DNA from: Chara braunii
Lineage: Eukaryota; Streptophyta; Charophyceae; Charales; Characeae
NCBI GenBank assembly: GCA_003427395.1
Contig: BFEA01000738.1
Coordinates: 104,391-131,965, forward strand
DNA length: 27,575 nucleotides
Reading direction: 5' to 3'
Shown: one piece after another, positions 18,606 to 27,504 of the stretch
Position numbering within the stretch: position 1 is the stretch's first letter
Layout: the number at the start of each line of letters is the position of its first letter
Translations under genes and position numbers: made by a program
The notes under the pieces: model-generated
What the model saw: the letters and a program-made list of their open reading frames with translations, nothing else
Told to the model about the DNA's origin: nothing
The model's database searches: none

Positions 18606-18872
18606 CTATGCTTGTGTTTTGTAGACCGACGATGGTGTATGACATTGTGAGCAAGGAAGATGATAAGCATCTCGAGGTGCGGATGTCGAAGCGATGTTGT
18701 TCATGTATTGGGTAATTTGATTAGTGAAGAGAGTAGTAGAATTCACCAAATTGTCAAAATCGCGAGTTGTGGGAGGCGTGTTTTCAAGCCAGATAAGGCA
18801 ATGCAAATAAAGTGTATCACGACCTTGTGTTTCTACCATTCAAAAATGCGCTTGGACGGGACCAAAAAGAAC
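18606..18872 (-). pseudogene. Helitron Rep HUH region, first His changed to Tyr
   Basis: The minus-strand frame reads FGPVQAHF, stop, MVETQGRDTLYLHCLIWLEN. The Helitron signature here is 'VExQxRGTLHLHxLxWL'. The first catalytic His of the HxH pair is Tyr (plus-strand 18807-18809) while the second (18801-18803) remains. The metal-binding site is therefore damaged. The TGA before MVETQ probably replaced a Gly codon. The fold-back element abuts this segment on its upstream side (18870-19118). Confidence 0.75.
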
Positions 18873-19118
18873 CACTTCGGCAAAACAGACATTTTTTTTT
18901 TTTTAAATGCAATTAAAATTGAGTTTTTGCGCCGAAATCCGGTCCAAATTTGGAGCTCTTTGACCCTAGACGTATCTAGTCGCAGCTTGAGACCAGATAC
19001 ATCTAAGGGGTCCGGCGTTACCCCCAGGAGCTAAAAATTTGGATTGAATTTCCGAAGAACTCAATTTTAATTTCGTTCAAAAAATATAATATGTCCGTTT
19101 TGATGAAATGATTGTTCA
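18870..19118. mobile_element. Fold-back (MITE-like) element inside the Helitron Rep
   Basis: The two halves are imperfect inverted copies along almost the whole length. Matched pairs, left half versus reverse complement of right half: CAAAACAGACAT / CAAAACGGACAT; AATTAAAATTGAGTT in both; CCGAAATCCGGTCCAAATTT against CGGAAATTCAATCCAAATTT; and near the centre CTAGACGTATCTAGT / TTAGATGTATCTGGT. It separates Helitron HUH sequence (left) from older Helitron sequence (right). It encodes nothing. Exact ends and target duplication were not resolved. Confidence 0.7.
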
Positions 19119-19199
19119 CATAGATTGCCCTTGGGGATACTTCTTTGAAAAGTTATGTCAAAGCCAAGCACATCGTTAAAAAAAATATGCATTAACCGA

Positions 19200-19935
19200 T
19201 AAAAAAACCGCGTTGAAGCGACACGGTGAAACCTCGCGCTAATTGAGCGCGTGGTCGTTGCTCAAGTTTTTCAGCGCCATTCAATCCCGCGCTCTAAGCG
19301 CCTCGAGTGGGGTTCGAGCAAGCGCGGGAATAATTTTTTCTCCAGTAAAAAATTTGCATATATATATATATATATATAACGATATATATACAGGGTTGTA
19401 GATCAAACCCTGTATTTTTTATTTTATTTCTTGAAGTTTGGCTATATTTAAAAAAAAAAAAAAAACATGGAAAAAAAAAAGATAAAATAGATGGGTTTTT
19501 TTTTTTTTTCATAAAGATTGTTTCGCAGGCAAACAATAAACAAAAATAATAATAAAAAATATAAGGTTGTATATCTTTTGGAGATTTCCAACCCTATTTT
19601 TTTTATTTTATTTTAAAAGTTCATATGTATTTTTAAAAAAATAAAAAACATAAAAAGCAGAAAAAACAAGACACGCACACATAGAGAACCCCGCCAACCC
19701 CCCACCCCCCCACCCCCCCACCCCCAACCTCCTCCTTCCACAAGAAAACACCCCCACTCGCCTATTCATTTTTTCCACGCAACCCCCCCCAATCGTATCC
19801 TCTGCGCTCGTCCAACCCCCTCAGGTGTGCGCACTCTTTTTTGACGAGCGCGCGCGCCAGAAAACGCTTTGAGCGCGTTTGAGCTCGGGGGGGGGGTGGG
19901 GGTGGGGTTAAGCGCACGCGCTCATACGGTTTCAC
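19200..19935. other. Low-complexity insert with hairpins, AT microsatellite and G/C tracts
   Basis: No gene. It contains GCGC-rich short hairpins (19225-19330), an (AT) run (19355-19378), a 9-bp-stem hairpin TACAGGGTT/AACCCTGTA (19389-19397, 19406-19414), poly-A/T tracts, a C-rich tract with CCCCCCA units (about 19695-19728) and a G-rich tract (about 19886-19909). It interrupts the Helitron between Rep remnants ending near 19936 and the HUH segment. Confidence 0.6.
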
Positions 19936-20470
19936 AGAAACGACATTGTTAACCATAGACAAACATTTGAGGCTTTCTGTCTGAACATCGGGATTGTCAA
20001 TAAACACGTTGGAGAACTCATCGATGACGAGAAGGTCAACGTACGACGCAAGCGTGAACGAGGGGTAGGTGTTCGGGGTTTTGTAACAAAAAACGTCAAT
20101 TGGTTGAAGCGATCACAGGTTGCAATTTTTTTTTGCCGACGTGCACGCCGTTCTGCATTACTACCCCAAACATTCGTCGAAACACATTCAATATGACGAA
20201 TAAGGTTTGCAACTCCTGGATCTGTATCGGGTGCTTGGAGACCGGCCCTTCGTCATCGACTGTTCCATAATCTAACGTCGAGCATCTCTGTCGTACGATA
20301 GGCGATCGATTGATGCAAACGCGGCTGCTTTTTTCATGTAAGGTGCGAAAACATGTATCCGCAATTTAAAGAACGATGGTCAAAGGTGGCCATGCAATAA
20401 TACGGATCCTGCGCAAAACGTCAAGAGTTTAGCATACAATAATGCTTTGCACATAGTTGGTGTGAGACAA
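19936..20470 (-). pseudogene. Helitron Rep N-terminal remnants
   Basis: Read on the minus strand across frames: DPYYCMATFDHRSLNC; IECVSTNVWGSNAERRARRQ; CDRFNQLTFFVT; then TPNTYPSFTLASYVDLL and NPDVQTESLKC. The pattern matches the Helitron-like N-terminal region, including the 'F-x-T-x-T-P-N' and 'N-P' motifs preceding the HUH segment. At least two frame changes occur. The apparent LLVIDEFSN string is part of this region and not evidence of a separate ATPase. Confidence 0.6.
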
Positions 20471-20473
20471 CGA

Positions 20474-20943
20474 CTAACCGTTTTTGTTCTCGGAGTACCC
20501 ATGCGCATACGGAAACAAATGTGGAAACATCTTGGCTTCTAACATCGGCTCGAACAAGTTTGCAAATTTTGATAATCTGTGAAGCATGAAAATTGGATCG
20601 TTGGAATGTGTAGCTCTTAACAATTTAAGCACACGCTGTTCAACAACAGGATCCAGCGGAGGAGTTGTGTGCGAAAAGAGCATAGACTTTTTAATGTAGG
20701 TCGTTTCGTTTGTTGTACCGAAAGGGGCATTGAGACTATCATGTTTATTGTCTAGTATCTTTGCGTAACCATGATCATTTTACATATCGTGCATGATAGA
20801 CTCTGGAACGTACGCAGGGTCATCGTGTGGAATGCTCACAAAAATAGTATTATCACGTTTGACTTCATAATATAGAAAATCAAACGACATGTAAAAGTTC
20901 AGTAAATTTTCCACCATCGAATGCCTAACGCGGTACAACTTTT
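20474..20943 (-). pseudogene. Helitron N-terminal region with FPHLFPYAHG
   Basis: One minus-strand frame from about 20965 to 20474 reads QITHIKKLYRVRHSMVENLL, EVKRDNTIFVSIP, DDPAYVPESIMHDM, a stop (TAA, plus-strand about 20776), then TTPPLDPVVEQRVLKLLRAT and LEAKMFPHLFPYAHGYSENK. The 'E-x-x-x-P-x-L-F-P-x-G' motif and the preceding 'V-R-x-x-x-V-x-x-x-L' stretch are typical of Helitron transposases. Confidence 0.75.
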
Positions 20944-21789
20944 TTATGTGTGTAATCTGATCACCGTAAATGTATCTGCTAAGATGATGCGATAGAACAT
21001 GTTTTTTGTCAATGATCTAGGTAGCAAAGTTGCTTTTAGTATGCGCACAACGTCAAAGACAAGTAGATAGGAGCATATTGAACGGTGCCAGCCTCTGCGC
21101 ATTAAACTTATCTGGGCAAGGACATTCGTCAAGCTTGTCATAAGCAATTCACACAAAGTTGCGTTTTGCAAAGCGGTAGGTAATGCACCAATGAAAAAAT
21201 GGTTGACGATTGCAAATTTTGAAAGGTGTGCTCGTCGAAGTGGGTGAAAACGCGTTTTCTCACATTCTAGGCATATATTAAAATGGATAATGTCGTCATC
21301 GGCTGTCATTATACCATTTTTTTGATAACATGATGCCAACAAAAACTGGAGATACAAGATATGGATGCAACGAAGGGTCTGGACTGAATAAAGAGGCGCA
21401 CATACGGCCAATGACATCCATTTCAGAGGTGCAATGAATGACCACTTCGCTACCTTCAACCAACATGCGACTTTAACAAGATTATGAGGACCGAGTTTTT
21501 CAACTATATGCCTTGTGACCGTGTCTTTTTGTTCCAGTGTAATGGCAAAGAGGAATGTTGGATGTATTGTACAACGTGTTTCACGATCACGGGCCATTTG
21601 CTGTAAACATGAATTTATCACAGCTTCTGCAACGCGAGCAGCGTGAGACAGCGGCGTGGACAACTCCATATCTAATCTTTCATGGGAAAGTTGTTGTGCG
21701 CTGATTAGAGGAGCGGACATTGTCAAACAGTCTTGCGTCGTTGGGGCAACGACTGAATGTTTAATGTGAGTCAAATTTTTGAGTCTCAT
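20944..21789 (-). pseudogene. Helitron N-terminal Cys region (DUF6570-like)
   Basis: This is the longest intact Helitron fragment, 281 codons on the minus strand. It carries ICLECEKTRFHPLRRAHLSK, NHFFIGALPTALQNATLCEL and MTSLTNVLAQISLM. These match the Cys pair and 'N-x-x-x-x-G-x-x-P-x-x-L...E' pattern of DUF6570-type regions found upstream of Helitron Rep domains. The protein leaves frame at its end and resumes one register over at QITHIKKLYRV. A minus-strand basic ORF at 22149-22358 may be a still earlier N-terminal piece, but the link is weak. Confidence 0.65.
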
Positions 21790-23396
21790 AAGCTTCAGGG
21801 ACGAAGGTTTTGGTGTGGAGTTGGCTTGGTCTGTTCGTTTCTGGGTACGTTATTCCCGATGTCATTCCGCATAACATTTAAGACGTGCTCGTTTGTTCAG
21901 GATCGACTCAGGTTTTGTTTGCAGTTTGTGATTCGATCTTTTTTTTTCTAAACACTCCTCCTAAGAAAGTGCATTTGTATACAAATGCTCCATTACAACG
22001 TCAAAATAGGAGCTAGACAAAGGCTCCGTAGGGTGCGCAGTGGTAGTAGCTTCGGGAGAACGTTGTGTGTTTCTTTTTTTTTTGCGTGCTTGTCTGTGTC
22101 ATGCTGCATCTCGATTCAAGCGCTCGACGCGAGTGCTTTCAATTTCGTTCACTTTGCGTAAACATGCTGCGGCTCTTTGGTTAGAGAGATGCTCATGTCG
22201 TTGAGTGAGAGTTTTGCACGTGTTTGCTTAGCTGGTCCACCGCAGCATAGAGAATTACGAATGAAGCAAAATGGATGGTGTGCTGCACAATGCGGACGGG
22301 AAAATGAAATCGGCATATTGTCATGCCTGTTTGTGTTTGCCTTGTAAGAAAACAGCAATAGTGGAAGACAGAGAACGAACGAACGAGAGAGAGAGAGAGA
22401 GCAAACGATACATATTTAAAAACTTCACGCAGTGAGAATAAAAAACCGGTTATGAACTTCCAGTGTTTAAGCTTAGTGAAGTGCTATATTCCTGACAAGG
22501 AAGAACGAAAGTATAGAAATGGAATGTCGATGTAAATGTTTAAAAACACAGGGCGACATTATTACGAAAAACAACATGACATACAAGACAAAGGAAAGTG
22601 CATATCAAGCCTGCCAACGAGTACAGCAAATCATACAAACATCAAATCAAATGCCGCCTAGTTAAAAATCCATTTTATTTATGCATTTCTCAGTTGTCAA
22701 ATACGGAGACATTTCAAGAAGACAATGTTCGATTTTGGTTTAACTTGCCCCAAAGTTGCATTACCTGTTGACAATCTTCAAAAAAACTTGCACACAAAAA
22801 CATAAATAAACGTTCAACATATGTAGGAGAACGATTAGTTATGAAGGAAAGTCGTATAATAAATAAATGTTTCGACAAAGAGAATACGAACATACATACA
22901 CATTTCTGACACGAACATCGTATCATAGGTGCAATTTCCGGGAAGCATACGATAACGAAAAAAATATGCTATAGTTAAAAAAAATGAGAAGACGGAAAGA
23001 GGTGGCTTTGGAAAGGAAATGTACCTCGGGGTATAGACTGGTAGCCACGTGCGTACGTAGCACTGTTAATAAGCCAAGTAACTGATGATAGGGAAGACGG
23101 ATGGACGATGCAAAAAACTTCCTATGAAGAAGGCGTCCCTAACATGGAATATCCAGATGTGAAAAGACATCGAGATGGAAGAGACCGGTCAAACCAACAG
23201 AAATGATAGCATGACATGCATGAACACTCCACAATTATCATTGTGGTAGTATTGAACCGGGTCATCAACATAAACATTTTACATGGAACGAAGTGACGAA
23301 ACAACGGTTTTTGCTGCAAACCATGCAAGAAAATCATGAAAGACAGACGAATACGGGTTACGTTAGCTATCGTAAATGTAAATGGTTTTAGGCTGC
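21790..23396. other. AT-rich gene-poor stretch
   Basis: I see no supported gene. Poly-T runs sit near 21942 and 22073, a (GA) run at 22385-22401, and many short AT-rich open frames on both strands. A short minus-strand basic ORF (22149-22358, with QTRAKLSLNDMSISLTKE) might be Helitron-derived. Confidence 0.5.
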
Positions 23397-23488
23397 TAGT
23401 TGTCCGATTGGGAGACGTCTCCCCCGGACGTCTCCGGGAGAGGGTCAGGGGGGAGTTGTCCAGAAAACCGGACAACTGTATTTTTGGC

Positions 23489-23520
<32 letters not shown>

Positions 23521-23521
23521 G
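23397..23521. repeat. Short inverted repeat followed by poly-A/poly-G tract
   Basis: AGTTGTCCG (23397) and CGGACAACT (about 23470-23478) are inverted, enclosing GGGAGACGTCTCCC, a perfect palindrome, and a second GGACGTCTCC. An uninterrupted A run followed by a G run (23489-23521) comes next. It may be one end of a small transposon. No partner end was found. Confidence 0.45.
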
Positions 23522-24716
23522 TCTGCGCATAAGTAGGGGAACCCCCCAAAAAAAATTCAGACTGTTTCGAGCAAAACCGAAAAAAAAAATCATTTTGGGT
23601 GAGGGAGGTGTGATGGTGGGGTGTTGGGGAGGGGGTAACTGCTTGGGAAGTTGAAATCGAGGGTCTGCTGCTGCAGTCTGCAACTGCTGCACATGCAGCT
23701 ACTGCAGCGGCTTCGTCTGACAACAAAGGATTCGTGAAAACCAGAAAAAACAAAATCTCTGGTTTGCACGAAATATTAAGAAAATTAAAAAAAAAAATTC
23801 TTTCGAGGGCGGTCGGCACGCTCTCATTCGGTGTGAACGAGAAGGTGGCTGAAATACAAACAAAAAACACAATTAGCAAAAGTATGACCAGGGGCTTGTA
23901 TTTTAAAAAGAAAATAGCACAAAATAACAGTCATCCGGTACACTTTAACCTGAGCAAACCGGAAAGGCACGAATTTTCGTCATTTTTTTTGTCCCGTTTG
24001 ACAACCAAATTCGGCCACACCGCAATGAAATTTTTTACGGAGTTCCGTTTTTAAACAAATCTGAGGTTTAGGAAAAAACCTGGAATTTATCCCCTAAAAA
24101 TCATAAAAATGTGAAGAGATAAGAAAACATGGATAAAAGTCTTCAAATTGTACAGGTGTTCATTCAAACGTTCTTTTTAGATAAATGGTGAAAGTGGGAT
24201 ATAGCCTTATAATGTCGAAGTCCAGCGTCGAAACATTTGTGCAGTTCCACGATTGCTCACGTGCGATTGCTGAGAAATGTAGTTGTTTCTGAGAATCGAA
24301 AACCAGACTTTTTGCACAACAGACTACTAACATGAAACTTTCGTACATAGTGTTTTGTTTGCCAATCATCGCTTCAGCATATAATATTTTATGCCTTCAA
24401 GGTTATAGCCCTATACTGATGATTTATTCTCACCAAATCATAGAATTGAAAGATAAATTCGTAAACTATTGGAATTGAATTTGACATCCTTTTTTTAAAT
24501 GGTTATAGCCCTATAACACTATTATCCATGTGGGAGGTTTTTGTGCCAATGAATTAATCAAACGATGAGCACACGAAAAATACAAAAAGTCCTGAAAGTC
24601 GGAAATAAAACGAGGTGCACATCAGACTAATCATATGTTACTTTAATGTGATGTATTTTTGTTTTTAGCATATGTTATTTATGAATTTAATATTATCTGT
24701 ATTAGACGTTAATGCC
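23522..24716. other. Gene-free AT-rich stretch
   Basis: No gene is supported. The homopolymer runs produce low-complexity open frames in both strands between 23.4 and 23.9 kb. GGTTATAGCCCTATA occurs twice (about 24399 and 24502), and a related GATATAGCCTTATA is at about 24197. Confidence 0.5.
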
Positions 24717-24719
24717 CTA

Positions 24720-24824
24720 CAGTCTTCCCCCGAATAGACCGTACGGTCATTGTGGCTGTATTTGGGGTGTCTTTCAATCTAAATACAACTCTAATGATTG
24801 TGCGTTGTATTCGGGGGAAGACTG
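24720..24824. mobile_element. 105-bp miniature inverted-repeat element with TA target duplication
   Basis: Perfect 17-bp terminal inverted repeats CAGTCTTCCCCCGAATA (24720-24736) and TATTCGGGGGAAGACTG (24808-24824) are flanked by TA at 24718-24719 and 24825-24826. CAG...CTG ends with TA duplication fit the Tc1/mariner-pogo superfamily. The interior has a 12-bp palindrome GACCGTACGGTC (24737-24748) and no ORF, so it is non-autonomous. Confidence 0.8.
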
Positions 24825-24894
24825 TAGTAATATGCTCACATTTCATTAGTGTCGAAGGTCGCAGGTCCAGTTGGTCTCAGTCCCAAAGGTAACG

Positions 24895-25025
24895 TCGCAG
24901 GCGAGTCAGACCAGAAGTCCAAAAGGTACGCCCGAAAGGCCACAGCAGCAGGGTTCACGTCTGTTCAGCTTCTGCTGTGGCCTTTCGGGTCTGCCTTTTG
25001 GACTTCTGGTCTGACTCACCTGCGA
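24895..25025. repeat. Hairpin with 54-bp arms
   Basis: Left arm 24895-24948 and right arm 24972-25025 are reverse complements with about four mismatches in 54 and no gap. The loop is 23 bases. The arm contains the core AGAAGTCCAAAAGG...CGAAAGGCCACAGCAG that recurs in both orientations at 25.6-26.6 kb. Confidence 0.9.
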
Positions 25026-25562
25026 TGTTTACAAATTTAAAATTTATTAATTACTGAATTGGAATACATAAACATACATAAATCAAATCAATAAACATAT
25101 GTAATACATAAAGTTAGAATTACATGAATATGATAAAATTTAAAATTATATAAAGGTATATATCTATGTAAAGATATATAAATAAATAAATGTAAAGATA
25201 TATAAATATATATATATACATATATTTATATATAATGTTCGGTTAGTACATATCATCCATTCATTATGATATATATACGCATATATCGTGAATCATATTA
25301 TGTCGTTTATAAACGTTAGGACATACTCTGAGATCTTCTAAATCTCTAGCATAGGTTCGAATCCTAAAGGGCGTAATGATAAAAACTGTTCTTTCATGTC
25401 GTTTTTTTGTAAAAGGAGATTACTTTGACCTCTCTATTGACTCAAGGAAGAATATATATATATATACATATAAACGAAAAATAAATCTAAAATAGATAGC
25501 AATGTAGATTTATTTCTGTTCAAATTGAAAAAGAAGAGATTATTTAGTTTATGTATTTTCAA
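25026..25562. other. Very AT-rich block, possibly organelle-derived
   Basis: Almost only A and T, with ATATAT tracts near 25208-25240 and 25450-25466. No ORF of note. It contains a tRNA-Arg-like remnant (25300-25375). It is sharply bounded by the 54-bp-arm hairpin on the left and a 24-bp palindrome on the right, unlike the surrounding moderate-GC repeats. Confidence 0.5.
25300..25375 (+). tRNA. tRNA-Arg(TCT)-like remnant
   Basis: Anticodon arm GAGAT-CTTCTAA-ATCTC (25330-25346): five perfect pairs, a 7-base loop, anticodon TCT at 25337-25339. The T arm ATAGG-TTCGAAT-CCTAA (25351-25367) has four of five pairs and a standard TTCGAAT loop. The 3' acceptor AGGGCGT (25368-25374) plus discriminator A could pair with ATGTCGT at 25300 (six of seven counting G-T pairs). 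The D arm is abnormal: GGACA is present, but the arm is too long by about four to six bases. The core resembles plastid trnR-UCU from memory. It is probably a pseudogene of an organelle tRNA. Confidence 0.35.
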
Positions 25563-25586
25563 TTGAGTTTATGGCCATAAACTCAA
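25563..25586. repeat. 24-bp perfect palindrome
   Basis: The arm TTGAGTTTATGG is followed immediately by its reverse complement. It marks the junction between the AT-rich block and the inverted-unit array. Confidence 0.9.
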
Positions 25587-25589
25587 GTC

Positions 25590-26575
25590 TGTTAAACAGA
25601 CGTGACCCCTGGTACTCTGGCCTTTCGGGCTTGCCTTTTGGACTTCGGGTCTGACTCAAGACTTACTCTCAGTCCCAGAGGTCAAGTCTTGAGTCAGGCC
25701 AGAAGTCCAAAAGGTAGGCCCGAAAGGCCACAGCAGCAAGGGTCACGTCTGTTCAGTTACCCCTTCTGCTGTGGCCTTTTGGGCCTGCCTTTTGGACTTC
25801 TGGTCCGACTAAAGAGTTAGTCCCAGTTCCAAGGGTCAAGTGCCGAGTCAGACCAGAAGTCGAAAAGGCAGGCCCGACAGGCCACAGCAGCAGGGGTCAC
25901 GTCCATTCAGCCGATAGTCAAAGGCCGCAGGCCCAGTTAGTGTCAGTCCCAGAGGTCAGGTCTCTAGTCATACCAGAAGTCCAAAAGGCAGGCCCGAAAG
26001 GCCACAATAGCAGGGGTCTGAACAGACGTGACCCCTGTTGCTCTAGCCTTTCGGGCATGCCTTTAGGACTTCTTGTCCGACTAAAGTCTGCTGAACAGAC
26101 GTAACCCCTGGTACTGTGGCCTTTCGGGCCTGCCTTTTGGACTTCAGGTCTGACTCAAGACTTACTCTCAGTCCCAGAGGTCAAGTCTTGAGTCAGGCCA
26201 GAAGTCCAAAAGGTAGGCCCGAAAGGCCACAGCAGCAGGGGTCACGTCTGTTCAGTTACCCCTTCTGCTGTGGCCTTTCGGGCCTGCCTTTTGGACTTCT
26301 GGTCCGACTAAAGAGTTAGTCCCAGTCCCAAGGGTCAAGTGCTGAGTCAGACCAGAAGTCAAAAAGGGAGGCCCGACAGGCCACAGCAGCAGGGGTCACG
26401 TCCATTCAACAGATAGTCAAAGGTCGCAGGCCCAGTTAGTGTCAGACCCAGAGTCAAAGGTCGCAGGCCCAGTTAGTGTGAGTCCCAGAGTTAAAGTTCG
26501 CAGGCCCAGTTAGTGTAAGTCCCACAGGTCAGGTCTCGAGTCAGACCAGAAGACTTAGTCCAAAAGGCAGGCCGC
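25590..26575. repeat. 499-bp higher-order repeat of alternating inverted units
   Basis: A core (AGTCCAAAAGGCAGGCC..CGAAAGGCCACAGCAGCAGGGGTCACGTCTGTTCAG-like) occurs in plus orientation near 25706, 25858, 25979, 26205, 26357 and 26558, and in minus orientation near 25634, 25788, 26059, 26131 and 26287. One large hairpin has 69-bp arms (25596-25664 and 25684-25752, about eight mismatches, 19-base loop); the same hairpin recurs 499 bases later (26095-26163, 26183-26251). Near 26415-26520 a 35-bp word ending GCAGGCCCAGTTAGTGT is triplicated. No coding function is supported. Confidence 0.85.
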
Positions 26576-26899
26576 CAGACACATTTGAGTTCGAGGCTGG
26601 CCGAGGCAGACCAGCCCAGCATCATAAAAGACAGACCAGCCTCCCATTTCGGCAGATGCTCATTCGCATGAGAGTGTGGATTCCGAAGTGCTAGCGCACT
26701 TGTACGCGCGAGAGAGAGTAAGTTGCGATCTGCCAGAGATTCGAGGGAGTTGCGCTCTGCCACGCTGTGTACATGAGGTGACTGGTTGCGACAAGGAGGA
26801 GGATCAAGATTTGTGGCAGAGTGAGGAGCGGGTTACTTACATGAGACTGACGTCGATACTGTTCCCTGCTGCTTGTCTTCGTGGTCTCCATGGGAGAGT

Positions 26900-26915
26900 A
26901 GTGCCACGTGGCACT
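26900..26915. promoter_or_regulatory. 16-bp palindrome centred on CACGTG
   Basis: AGTGCCACGTGGCACT is a perfect palindrome around the CACGTG core, which is the plant G-box and general bHLH/bZIP site. The related words GGCACGTGGCA (about 27343) and GCCACGTGGCA (about 27543) flank the coiled-coil ORF. Regulatory function is inference. Confidence 0.4.
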
Positions 26916-26964
26916 TATATGTGATCCAGACTTGTCAGGCTCGGTGTCGGGTCCTTGTCTCTCT

Positions 26965-27321
26965 CTCTCTCTCTCTCTGTCCCCTCAACACCCTGCCCCC
27001 CCCCTCAACTCGGTGCCGCGCCTCAAGAAGACCCGAAAGAGAAGGAGGAAGTTATCTCCTGAGACCAGGAGATTCATGGAGAAGGAGGAGAAAGACTTGC
27101 AGGATCTGATCCTCTTCATCCGGCAGTTGGACGAGGAGGATGAACGCCGAAAGACGGAACAAGGAAAGGAGAGAGCCGCCAGTACATCAACCGGCGCATC
27201 AACAGAAGACACCAAGGATGTCGAGGCGAGAGAGAGGGAGAGGGAGACACAAAGGGAGAGAGAGATTGAGAGAGAGAGAGAGGGAAAGAAAGACAAAGAG
27301 AATGAGAGAGAGAAAGAGTAA
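26965..27321 (+). CDS. Charged coiled-coil ORF, start uncertain
   Basis: The open frame runs from about 26908 to TAA 27319; the first in-frame ATG is at about 27076, so the 5' part may be exon or untranslated. The visible product has a basic stretch (KKTRKRRRKLSPETRRFMEK), then DLQDLILFIRQLDEEDERRK, which would form an amphipathic coiled coil, an STSTGASTED linker, and a RERERETQREREIERE tail encoded by GA-rich DNA. It could be the N-terminal (gag-like) part of a retroelement or a host nuclear protein; no domain is recognised. The tail may be only microsatellite read-through. CT-repeat DNA lies immediately upstream (26958-26978). Confidence 0.35.
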   Translation, partial: LSLSLSPQHPAPPLNSVPRLKKTRKRRRKLSPETRRFMEKEEKDLQDLILFIRQLDEEDERRKTEQGKERAASTSTGASTEDTKDVEARERERETQREREIEREREGKKDKENEREKE

Positions 27322-27422
27322 CCCCACAGGTGGGGTGTTTTTGGCACGTGGCAGGCACGCAGACCGGCAGATGAGACAATCCACGTCAGAATCCGGATCG
27401 CTCGCCGGAAAAGGTTCCTTGC

Positions 27423-27425
<3 letters not shown>

Positions 27426-27502
<77 letters not shown>
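27426..27502. repeat. (GA)n microsatellite, about 38 units
   Basis: An uninterrupted GA run of 77 bases, preceded by interrupted GA-rich sequence at 27219-27320. Confidence 0.95.

Positions 27503-27504
<2 letters not shown>

Larger units (their letters stand above)
15237..22140 (-). mobile_element. Decayed autonomous Helitron (RepHel), minus strand
   Basis: Pieces of one RepHel polyprotein lie in the right order along the minus strand, across several frames. They are the Cys-containing N-terminal region (20944-21789), FPHLFPY region (20474-20943), Rep N-terminal remnants and TPN motif (19936-20470), HUH-like motif (18606-18872), NHDIQPLFGG / YVTK motif (17870-18115), Pif1-type helicase with TFHSWLGM and LIDELSMI (16208-16640), and the helicase C-terminal GMPVLFTQNANP motif (15635-15823). 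Stops and frameshifts are numerous. The terminal signals (5' TC, 3' hairpin with CTRR) could not be placed. Boundaries given are those of the coding remnants; the right end beyond 21.8 kb is a guess. Confidence 0.8.

Noticed and set aside
19762-20007. Separate ATPase suggested by LLVIDEFSN
   Set aside because: It overlaps the minus-strand Helitron Rep sequence ('TPN...NPD' context) and has no Walker A partner.
23396-23879. Overlapping ORFs with Phe/Lys runs on both strands
   Set aside because: They arise from the poly-A/poly-G and poly-T tracts and have low-complexity composition only.
24895-26575. CRISPR array
   Set aside because: Units alternate in orientation, are not evenly spaced and have no unique spacers of constant length. 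They are inverted satellite-like repeats.
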